Shown one piece after another: positions 1 through 4,968 of a stretch of DNA of 7,203 bases; within the stretch, counting starts at the first letter, position 1, and each line of letters begins with the position of its first letter. The notes under the pieces were generated by a model that searched no databases, had not been told where the DNA came from, and saw only the letters and a list, made by a program, of their open reading frames with translations. Made by a program: the position numbers and the translations under genes. Source of the DNA: an uncultured Trueperaceae bacterium (GTDB taxonomy: Bacteria > Deinococcota > Deinococci > Deinococcales > Trueperaceae); NCBI GenBank assembly GCA_937907415.1, contig CALCHY010000154.1, forward strand, positions 1-7,203, read 5' to 3'.

Positions 1-344
1 GCTACAATCACTCCAACAAGAAGGTGTTGCATCGACCGGTTGAACTCAGACAATACCTTTCGATCCGCTACACGGAGAGGCTCGCCCAGGCCGGGGTGGC
101 CGCCTCAGTCGGCAGTCGCGGCGACAGCTATGACAATGCGCTGGCGGAGACGATCATCGGGCTCTACAAGGCAGAGGTGATCCATCATCTGGGCCCGTGG
201 CGTGGCGTTACCGATGTGGAGATCGCCACCCTGGAGTGGGTGCACTGGTTCAATCATCAACGGCTGCTGGAACCTATCGGTGACATGCCGCCGGCTGAGT
301 TCGAGCAGATGTACTATCGCCAGCAGGGTCAGGCTGCTGCCTGA
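1..344 (+). pseudogene. IS3-family transposase OrfB, C-terminal fragment, catalytic Asp lost
   Basis: This is the end of the DDE integrase-like domain that cuts and joins IS ends. The frame is open from base 3 to the TGA at 342-344. Recognisable family blocks are QYLSIRYTERL, the SYDNALAE block with the catalytic Glu (codon 147-149), the GLYKAEVI stretch, and the C-terminal WVHWFNHQRLLEPIG block. In IS3 transposases the second catalytic Asp sits in HSDRG, 36 residues before that Glu. Here the homologous place reads HRPVELRQ and the Asp position is Val (codon 39-41). Similarity to the family starts cleanly only at about base 51, so sequence before it may be decayed or come from a rearrangement. 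The N-terminal part is outside the window. I read it as a non-functional remnant; a left-edge assembly artefact cannot be excluded. Confidence 0.82.
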
Positions 345-357
345 CTCATGCAAACTA

Positions 358-383
358 GACTCCGGAAAAAGCGGGGCGGTTCA
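358..383 (+). repeat. IS3-family right terminal inverted repeat (IRR)
   Basis: A 26-bp sequence just after the transposase stop. Its reverse complement starts TGAACCGCCCCGC and continues into CCGGAGTC, matching the typical IS6110-type end (TGAACCGCCCCGG followed by CCGGAGACTC). It ends exactly where the collagen-like coding sequence on the other strand begins to read, which supports the boundary at 383. The partner left repeat is not in the window. Confidence 0.82.
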
Positions 384-1003
384 CTGGTTGCCTTGTGGGC
401 CTTGGAGGTCGGAGAAGAAGATGATGCCACCCTCGTAGCCGACGCCTAGTTGCGTGCCGCTCCACTCGAACACGAGGTTGCGGCCGTCAGCGCCGTCGCG
501 ACCGGCGGCGCCGGGTTCACCGCGTTCGCCTTGTTCGCCTTGGGGGCCGCGGAGGTCGACGTAGGTGAACTCGTCCTCGTCTTCGGCGCGGACGCCGAGT
601 TGGGTGCCGTTCCAGGCGTACTCGAAGCCGGGGCCGGTTGCGCCTTGGGGGCCGGCGGGGCCGAGGAGGTCGACGTAGGCGTACGCCTCGTCCCCTTCGG
701 CACGGATGCCGAGGCGGGTGCCGTCCCAGGCGTACTCGAGGCTGGTGCCGTGCAGCTCGCCAGACTCGGCGAGGGCCTGGATCTGCGCCACGAGGTGGGC
801 GAGCTCCTCGAGGTCTCGCTGGTGATGTCGGCGAGGCCGAGGGCGTTGTTGATGTGGTCGCGTAGGAGCTGGAAGTTGGCGTTCATCTCGTCAGCACGGA
901 TCGAGGTGCCGGGTTTGAAGATGAACAGTTCGGGCGTGGTCTGCGCCAGCGCGGCGGGGGCGACGAGGAGCAGGGTGAGCAGGAGGGTGAGGGTGCGCTT
1001 CAC
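381..1003 (-). pseudogene. Secreted collagen-like repeat protein, frameshifted and truncated by the IS
   Basis: The start is taken as GTG 1003-1001, with GGGAG 8 nt upstream inside the previous gene. Residues 1-20 form a signal peptide (VKRTLTLLL, hydrophobic core, cleavage after ALA). A short segment follows with the DEMNANFQLLRDHI pattern often seen before repeat regions of surface proteins. Near 815 the frame breaks: restoring one base (GAG-ACC to GAG-GAC-CTC) joins ADITSE to DLEELAHLVAQIQ. The second frame carries three modules of the form (Y/W)xGTxLG(V/I)...(Y/S)DLxGPxG, separated by Gly-X-Y collagen-like stretches such as GPQGEQGERGEPG. The ORF ends at a TGA (383-381) supplied by the IS terminal repeat, so the original C-terminus is missing. 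It was probably an exported surface protein; binding function unknown. The frameshift could be a sequencing error, but the IS truncation is clear. Confidence 0.8.
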
Positions 1004-1008
1004 GGTTA

Positions 1009-1152
1009 TTACTCCCATTGGGCGTTGTCCCAGACGCTGGCGTCCCACTGGTTGGGCCGTGGTCCGGTGAGGGGGTTGCGGGTGGGGTACTGGCAGGCGA
1101 CCAGGAGCAGGGTGGCGATCGCCAGGAGCGCGGCGAGGCGGGCGCGCTTCAT
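1009..1152 (-). CDS. 47-aa mini-lipoprotein
   Basis: A small gene starting at ATG 1152-1150 and ending at TAA. The product begins MKRARLAALLAIATLLLVAC: two basic residues, a hydrophobic stretch and a lipobox LVAC with Cys20 as the lipidation site. The mature part is only about 28 residues, rich in Pro, Asn and Trp, with the tail WDASVWDNAQWE. The start overlaps the upstream lipoprotein stop by 4 nt (ATGA), and the downstream collagen-like gene starts 5 nt after its stop with the ribosome binding site inside this gene, so it sits in a tight three-gene operon. I recognise no family. A membrane-anchored accessory to the neighbouring exported proteins is a guess. The lipobox, coupling and spacing argue that it is real despite its size. 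Confidence 0.72.
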   Translation of the reverse strand: MKRARLAALLAIATLLLVACQYPTRNPLTGPRPNQWDASVWDNAQWE

Positions 1153-1517
1153 CGCAGCTCGAGCGCCCACGTGCCGCTCTGCCCGCCCGGGCAGGCGAGT
1201 GGTTCGTACGCGCCAGCGAGGGTCGTGCTGGTGAGGGTGCCTTCGAAGGCGTAGGTGCAGTCGGGGGCGGGCGTGAGTTCGGCGGTGACGTTCTCGCCGG
1301 CTACCTGGCCGTTGAAGCGGCCTTTAGCGGCGCGCACCTGGTACTCGCCAGCGAGGCGCTCGCCGCGCCGCTGCACCGTGAGGGTGAGCGGTTGCTCGAC
1401 GCCTTCGGCGGTGGTGGTGCCTTCGAACGCGAGCGTGGGCGGCGGGTCCTGGCAGGCGGCCAGGAGCAGCGTGAGGCCGAGGAGCACGGCGAGGAGTTGC
1501 GGCCGGTTCTTGAGCAT
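1149..1517 (-). CDS. Lipoprotein of unknown function, likely beta-sheet
   Basis: A 122-aa product. The start is taken as ATG 1517-1515 because it puts a classical lipoprotein signal at the N-terminus (MLKNRP, then a hydrophobic run, lipobox LAAC, Cys22). A TTG 27 nt upstream would add nine residues before the signal and has no ribosome binding site; ATG 1517 itself has only a weak GGA 8 nt upstream. The mature part has alternating beta-prone blocks (LAFEGTTTAEG, LTLTVQRRGERLAGEY, RFNGQVAGENVTAEL, CTYAFEGTLTSTTLAGAY, SGTWALEL). The repeated FxGTxTxxxLxGxY pattern and two Cys that could form a disulfide suggest a small extracytoplasmic beta-barrel or sandwich. This layout recurs in unnamed bacterial lipoproteins, but no function is assigned. 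It is first in the minus-strand operon and overlaps the mini-lipoprotein start (ATGA). Confidence 0.75.
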   Translation of the reverse strand: MLKNRPQLLAVLLGLTLLLAACQDPPPTLAFEGTTTAEGVEQPLTLTVQRRGERLAGEYQVRAAKGRFNGQVAGENVTAELTPAPDCTYAFEGTLTSTTLAGAYEPLACPGGQSGTWALELR

Positions 1518-1819
1518 GTTCTGTCCAATCGGTCGGGGCTCCAAAACGGTACGGGGCGGGAACCCGCAAGATTCCCGCCCGCAAAGTCTTACTGGTGACC
1601 CCTTACGGGGTTATGAACTGGGACTGGCGTGGGGTGACGTCGGCGAAGGCCGTCCAGGACAACGATTGCGTGAGGTACGCCCCCTCTACGAAACCTAGAA
1701 CTGCCCGCTTTGGACGAACACGTAAGCCTACAGGGCTCAACCTCACTGTTACACCATATCGATGCCGTCCTCCCCGGCCCACAAACCGTCGGTGCTTCGT
1801 GCTAAGGTACCTACACTCC
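1518..1819. other. Intergenic region between the lipoprotein operon and the AbiE pair
   Basis: About 300 bases between two divergently read operons, which must hold the promoters of both. I see no conserved ORF: open frames crossing it are low-complexity translations without family similarity. It contains the hairpin at 1554-1580, a small inverted repeat ACCCC-TTAC-GGGGT at 1598-1611, and an AGGTACCT palindrome at 1805-1812 just before abiEi. No pair of -35/-10 boxes stands out for either direction. A TACCGT at the right distance for a minus-strand -10 lacks a convincing -35. Confidence 0.5.
1554..1580. repeat. Perfect 9-bp inverted repeat (hairpin)
   Basis: GGGCGGGAA (1554-1562) and TTCCCGCCC (1572-1580) are exact reverse complements around a 9-nt loop. 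There is no T-run on either side, so it does not look like a standard intrinsic terminator. It lies about 37 bp upstream of the lipoprotein start, where it could be a regulator site or a 5' leader hairpin for that operon. The repeat itself is certain; the role is not. Confidence 0.55.
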
Positions 1820-2446
1820 ATGGAAGCCCCCCACGACCAGCAGACCCCCGCCACCCGCCTCGAGCGGCTCTTCAAGGAGCACCACGGCTACCTGCGCCGC
1901 CAGCAGGTGGTCGACGCCAGCATCGACCCGCACCTGCTCTCGGCCTGGGTGGAGCAAGGCCGCGCCGAGCGCGTCCAGCGCGGCGTCTACCGCGACGCTA
2001 CCGCCCCAGCCCTGACCGACGAAACGTACGTCGAGCTGGCGCTCCGCATCCCCAAAGGCGTCATCTGCCTCCGCAGCGCCCTCTCCTTCCACGAGCTCAG
2101 CACGATAGTACCGGGAGAGATCGACCTAGCCATCCCCAACAAGGCCCGCACACCCCCCATCGACTACCCGCCCGTGCGCTTCTACTACTTCACCGAACGC
2201 GTCTACCATTACGGGATCGAGGAGCACCCCGCCGGCCCGGCCACGCTCAAGGTCTACTCCCCCGAGAAGACCCTCGCCGACATGCTCTACTACCGCAGCG
2301 AACTCGGCAACGACCTCTTCCTAGAGGGCCTCCAGACCTACATGCGCAGGCCGAAGCCTAGGCCCAACCCCGCTAAGGTGATGGAGGCGGCGCGCGTACG
2401 CCGCGTGCACGGCCAGATGCGCACCTACCTCGAGGCCCTCATATGA
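1820..2446 (+). CDS. abiEi: AbiEi-family antitoxin of a type IV toxin-antitoxin system
   Basis: A 208-aa protein. Residues 10-60 look like the N-terminal winged helix of AbiEi antitoxins (ATRLERLFKEHHGYLRRQQVV, then LLSAWVEQGRAERVQRGVYR). The C-terminal domain follows (PKGVICLRSALSFHEL, IDLAIPNKAR, VRFYYF, VYSPEKTLADML near 145-155). In this family the N-domain represses the operon and the C-domain neutralises the toxin. ATG 1820 is chosen because it starts just before the conserved region; the open frame continues to 1595 but encodes nothing family-like. The ribosome binding site is poor (AAGG 12 nt away). TAAGGT at 1803-1808 overlaps the palindrome AGGTACCT and could be a -10 of a very short-leader transcript. 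Its stop overlaps abiEii by 4 nt (ATGA), the usual AbiE layout. Confidence 0.85.
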   Translation: MEAPHDQQTPATRLERLFKEHHGYLRRQQVVDASIDPHLLSAWVEQGRAERVQRGVYRDATAPALTDETYVELALRIPKGVICLRSALSFHELSTIVPGEIDLAIPNKARTPPIDYPPVRFYYFTERVYHYGIEEHPAGPATLKVYSPEKTLADMLYYRSELGNDLFLEGLQTYMRRPKPRPNPAKVMEAARVRRVHGQMRTYLEALI

Positions 2447-3345
2447 AAGCCAACATGGCCACCTCCGTGCGCCAGCGCCTGAGGAACCTCGCACGCGACC
2501 AAGGCGTCGACTACAACCGCCTGCAACTGCTCTACGTACAAGAACGCTGGCTGGCGCGCCTCTCGCGCAGCAGCCATCGCGACCGGCTCATCCTCAAAGG
2601 CGGCCTGTACCTGTACGGCAATTTCGGGCTCGCTTCGCGCCCTACCCGCGACATCGACTTCCTGGGCCGGGCGACGCCAGCCGAGGTCGTCCAGACCGTG
2701 CAGATGGTGCATGACATCGCGAGCATCGACCTGCCCGACGGCGTCCACTTCGACCCCACCACTATCCGAGGTGAGGAGAACCGCGCAGCCACCGAATACG
2801 GCGGCGTGAGAATCGAACTGACCGCCTACCTTGGCTCGGCCAGAGAGCGGCTCCAGATCGACGTCGGCTTCGGTGACGCTCTTCCAACGGGCCCCACCGA
2901 AGTCGACTACCCGACGCTCCTCGATGCCCCGCCGCCGAACGTCCTCGCCTACTCGCTCGAAACCGTCATCGCCGAGAAGCTCCAAGCCGCCACCGTCCTC
3001 TACGAGGTCAACTCCCGCTACAAGGACTTCTACGATATCCACCAGCTTGCTATCAGCCAGGCCTTCGAAGCCCAGGACCTCCACCGTGCCATCGAAGCGA
3101 CCTTCAACCGGAGAGGAACGGCGATCCCCGAAGCGCACCGCCTATTCGCACCCGCGTTCGCTGACGACCAGGGTCGACAAGCGCAGTGGAGCGCCTTCCT
3201 GAAGCGCATCCGCCAGACCTCCCCCGACAGCTTCCCTGACCTGATGAAAGACATAGACGCCTTCATCGGGCCGATCCTGAGCGGCGCCACGAGGGGAAGC
3301 TGGAATCCCGCAGAAAGGGCGTGGACGGACGATGAAAGCACCTGA
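2443..3345 (+). CDS. abiEii: AbiEii-family nucleotidyltransferase toxin
   Basis: A 300-aa protein of the usual AbiEii (DUF1814) length. Visible motifs are LKGGLYLYG (KGG 52-54) followed by RPTRDIDFLGR (D70 and D72, the metal-binding DxD of the nucleotidyltransferase fold), RLQIDVGFGD around D140, ETVIAEKLQA at 173-182, and SRYKDFYDIHQL at 191-202. The AbiE toxin acts in the cytoplasm. Relatives such as MenT3 add nucleotides to tRNA 3' ends, and AbiEii was described as GTP-binding; the target here is unknown. ATG 2443 has GAGG 7 nt upstream and overlaps the antitoxin stop, so translation is probably coupled. A second ATG at 2455 is possible. All core motifs are intact, so the pair looks functional, probably for phage abortive infection or element maintenance. 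Confidence 0.88.
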   Translation: MKANMATSVRQRLRNLARDQGVDYNRLQLLYVQERWLARLSRSSHRDRLILKGGLYLYGNFGLASRPTRDIDFLGRATPAEVVQTVQMVHDIASIDLPDGVHFDPTTIRGEENRAATEYGGVRIELTAYLGSARERLQIDVGFGDALPTGPTEVDYPTLLDAPPPNVLAYSLETVIAEKLQAATVLYEVNSRYKDFYDIHQLAISQAFEAQDLHRAIEATFNRRGTAIPEAHRLFAPAFADDQGRQAQWSAFLKRIRQTSPDSFPDLMKDIDAFIGPILSGATRGSWNPAERAWTDDEST

Positions 3346-3398
3346 CAGGGGCGAACATCGGCTCCCTGACCCCGCGCATCCTCAAGGGGCGAAAGAGT

Positions 3399-3435
3399 CA
3401 GAAAAATCTTCCCGCCGGTGGCTTCACCAGCGGTA
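3399..3435 (+). repeat. Hairpin-forming direct repeat, copy A
   Basis: A 37-bp sequence that recurs in the same orientation at 7133-7171. The first 23 positions match at 20, and the ACCAGCGGTA end is identical; copy B is 2 nt longer in the loop region. It folds as CCGCCGGTG-GCTT-CACCAGCGG, a 9-bp stem with one mismatch. It lies 53 bp after the abiEii stop. There is no T-run, so it is not a classical terminator. A REP-like element, an attachment site or a conserved 3' structure are all possible. Confidence 0.65.
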
Positions 3436-3907
3436 GTAGTTACCTATTGTCTTCTTACAGACACGCGACTAGGACGGCATTTCCTCCAAGGGCCGCCGTG
3501 GGAGTTTTCGAGGCCTTTCTTGAATCGTCTTCTCTTCGGTCGTTTCGTTTCCTTCTCGATTTCGAGGCGCCGAACTAGGCGGACGTCTCGGGGAGAGAGC
3601 GTAGAAGGCACCGAGGCGAACAGCAGGCTCGCAGCCCCATCGAAGCACGGGCAGCTTTGCAGCCGCATGATCCCGCCGCAGAGGAAACGCCATCCGACCC
3701 TAAGGGCGCCAAAAGCGCCTCGGCGGGAAGCATTGCGCCCTCCATGGCTGATCGGCATGTCGCGTGCACACGGCTCTCGACTCCGGCCGTCGCACTCGGG
3801 TGCCATCACGGTGAGGCGCCGAGGCCACGCCACGCCGTCGTACCCGAGGGCTTCGATGGACGCTGCCGGTTCTTCTCCCAGTTCGGCGAGCTACGCTTGC
3901 GGCAGAC
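3436..3907. other. Long noncoding or decayed stretch between abiEii and the ars cluster
   Basis: About 470 bases with overlapping open frames on both strands, none with a recognisable family, ribosome binding site or plausible composition. The translations are Arg/Ser/Pro-rich, as expected from GC-rich noncoding DNA. The part at 3490-3570 is visibly richer in T than its surroundings. A small hairpin GGCGC-CAAAA-GCGCC occurs at 3705-3719. It may be the remains of inserted or deleted DNA, but I see no motif that identifies the source. Confidence 0.5.
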
Positions 3908-4453
3908 CTACGCGCAGCAGGCCGATGACGTCGAGCCGCTCACTGCGGGCGCGCAGCAGCCGGTAGCTTGCAGCGCTTGAGCGCGGGAGCCGCCCACAAG
4001 CACTGCGTGAGCGGCCACCGCAGGGACGTTGCCCACGGTGTGGTCGTTGGCCTTGCAGGCGACTGTCGGCGCCGCCAGCTCGACGATCACGCCCCCGGCA
4101 CCTCTCACGATTGCCCCGACCGGGTAGCTGACGGCGCGCTCACCGGCTGCGCCGTACTCGATCCGCACCAACGCGTCGGCCGGGAGCGGCAGGGCGTTGG
4201 CCACGCGCCGGTAGATCGAGAGGAACTTGCCGACGCTCATGGGCGCCTCTCCCTCTCCGGCGGCGGGCGGCAGCACCTGCAGCACGAGCTCCTGCCAGGC
4301 AGCGGCGCGGCCGCCGCAGTCCATGGCGTTGACGCTCGTGGACTTGAACTCGGTGACGTGGTAGCCGCCCGGCACGCGCGCGCCGGCGGCACTGAAGATG
4401 AGAGGCTCGTTGGCGTGGGGCTCGAGTCGGGCTATGAACTCCGCAGTGGTCAT
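3908..4453 (-). CDS. DUF6428-like ars-associated protein with paired-Cys tail
   Basis: A 181-aa protein read away from arsR. The start ATG 4453-4451 has AGGGAG 6 nt upstream; the longer frame to 4573 crosses the promoter and is rejected. Residues 1-137 resemble the uncharacterised DUF6428 proteins found in arsenic operons (MTTAEFIARL, YHVTEFKSTSVNAMDCGG, AAWQELVLQVLPP, MSVGKFLSIYRRV, LPADALVRIEYG). The remainder is an Ala-rich linker ending in Cys166-Cys167 and Cys179-Cys180, with further Cys at 46 and 133. Adjacent Cys pairs at a flexible C-terminus are common metalloid-binding arrangements, so As(III) binding or hand-off is a reasonable inference, not shown. No signal peptide or membrane segment, so cytosolic. 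It shares the control region with arsR and is expected to be arsenite-induced. The family name is from memory of conserved blocks. Confidence 0.72.
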   Translation of the reverse strand: MTTAEFIARLEPHANEPLIFSAAGARVPGGYHVTEFKSTSVNAMDCGGRAAAWQELVLQVLPPAAGEGEAPMSVGKFLSIYRRVANALPLPADALVRIEYGAAGERAVSYPVGAIVRGAGGVIVELAAPTVACKANDHTVGNVPAVAAHAVLVGGSRAQALQATGCCAPAVSGSTSSACCA

Positions 4454-4539
4454 GGATGGCTCCCTGCCTGTCCGTGAGGTGTCGGGGCGGCGGCCTACCA
4501 CTGCGAGCCGATCACGGCCCGAGCGACCGCCGCCAACCA

Positions 4540-4575
4540 CATCGACAGTAGTCGATGCATCGATGTCCGTCAATG
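4540..4575. promoter_or_regulatory. Two adjacent ArsR-type operators over the minus-strand promoter
   Basis: Two 18-bp inverted repeats directly abut: CATCGAC-AGTA-GTCGATG (4540-4557, perfect) and CATCGAT-GTCC-GTCAATG (4558-4575, 5 of 7 paired). Both fit CATNGAY-N4-RTCNATG. Together they cover the -35 and -10 of the promoter facing the DUF6428-like gene, so a bound ArsR dimer on each would block RNA polymerase. Assignment to ArsR is inference from position and symmetry. Confidence 0.72.
4545..4573 (-). promoter_or_regulatory. Sigma-70-type promoter for the DUF6428-like gene
   Basis: On the minus strand TTGACG (4573-4568) and TACTGT (4550-4545) are separated by exactly 17 nt, close to the TTGACA/TATAAT consensus with a TANNNT -10. 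Transcription would start near 4537, giving a leader of about 85 nt before the ATG at 4453. Both boxes lie within the two operators. Confidence 0.68.
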
Positions 4576-4605
4576 CCCGCTGCGGAGCGCGCGGGACCTC
4601 CGCCC

Positions 4606-4642
4606 CATAGACATCCGTCTATGCCATCGATTAGCATCGATG
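4606..4642. promoter_or_regulatory. Two ArsR-type operators over the arsR promoter
   Basis: CATAGAC-ATCC-GTCTATG (4606-4623) and CATCGAT-TAGC-ATCGATG (4625-4642) are perfect 7-4-7 inverted repeats, one base apart, fitting the same CATNGAY-N4-RTCNATG consensus as the pair at 4540-4575. They cover the -35 and -10 of the arsR promoter, consistent with autorepression by ArsR. Confidence 0.72.
4608..4637 (+). promoter_or_regulatory. Promoter for the arsR-acr3-arsC-osmC operon, probably leaderless
   Basis: TAGACA (4608-4613, 5 of 6 to TTGACA) and TAGCAT (4632-4637, TANNNT type) are 18 nt apart. Seven bases after the -10 comes GTG 4645, in frame with arsR, so the transcript may begin at the start codon itself. 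No Shine-Dalgarno sequence precedes any possible arsR start, which supports this. Confidence 0.58.
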
Positions 4643-4644
4643 CC

Positions 4645-4968
4645 GTGGACGAGTACCCCGACAAGCTGAAGCTGCTGGGCGACCCCACTCGCTTCAAGAT
4701 CCTGCAGTTCCTCGCCGAGCCGGTAGAGAGCTACTGCACCCGTGACGACGGCGTGTGCGGTTGCGACTTGGAGACCTATCTCAAGCTCACCCAGCCCACC
4801 GTCAGCCACCACATGAAGCAGCTCGTCGACGCCGGCCTGGTAACGGGCGAGCGCCGCGGACGCTGGGTCTACTACGAGCTGGTCCCTGAGGCGCTCCGGG
4901 AGCTGGCCACCACCCTCGAGGGCTTCGCCGCCGCGGCCGAAGCACGCTCCGAACTGGCCCCCGCATGA
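4645..4968 (+). CDS. arsR: ArsR-family arsenite-responsive repressor
   Basis: A 107-aa winged-helix repressor that binds DNA without metalloid and is released by As(III). GTG 4645 is preferred: family similarity begins right there ([19 protein letters not shown]), and ATG 4621 or 4555 would add residues encoded by the operators. Residues 12-16 GDPTR are the usual first-helix signature. The recognition helix lies in [19 protein letters not shown] (48-66), and the wing in [11 protein letters not shown] (69-79). Three Cys (31, 38, 40) fall in [15 protein letters not shown], with Cys38/Cys40 at the start of the helix that carries the classic CVC/CxC As(III) site; these are the likely ligands. It overlaps acr3 by 4 nt (ATGA). 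The operator array upstream suggests it controls itself and the divergent gene. Family call is firm; the start is less certain. Confidence 0.87.
   Translation: MDEYPDKLKLLGDPTRFKILQFLAEPVESYCTRDDGVCGCDLETYLKLTQPTVSHHMKQLVDAGLVTGERRGRWVYYELVPEALRELATTLEGFAAAAEARSELAPA

Larger units (their letters stand above)
1..383 (+). mobile_element. Right-hand part of an IS3-family (IS6110-like) insertion sequence
   Basis: The segment combines the C-terminal part of an IS3-family transposase with a terminal inverted repeat typical of the family. Read on the minus strand, the right end begins TGAACCGCCCCG, the end sequence I know from IS6110 and relatives. The left part of the element lies outside the window, so target duplications cannot be checked. 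The right boundary at 383 falls inside a collagen-like gene on the other strand, which the element has interrupted. The transposase looks inactive (see its entry), so this is probably an old, immobile copy. Confidence 0.88.

Noticed and set aside
446..815. Second half of the 200-codon minus-strand frame that begins with the collagen-like signal peptide
   Set aside because: After the frameshift it is a Ser/Pro/Thr-rich out-of-frame translation; the real repeats lie in the adjacent frame.
1595..1819. N-terminal extension of AbiEi in the same frame
   Set aside because: The extra 75 codons do not resemble AbiEi or any domain; similarity starts after ATG 1820.
3418..3966. 182-codon plus-strand open frame after the repeat
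   Set aside because: Arg/Ser/Pro-rich translation with no recognisable domain, no ribosome binding site, and competing open frames on the other strand; typical of GC-rich noncoding DNA.
3657..3980. 107-codon plus-strand open frame overlapping the end of the DUF6428-like gene
   Set aside because: It runs antisense into the DUF6428-like coding end and has no family features.
4555..4644. Longer arsR start at ATG 4555 or ATG 4621
   Set aside because: The added residues would be encoded by the operators and the promoter, lack similarity to ArsR proteins and have no ribosome binding site. ATG 4621 remains a weaker alternative.
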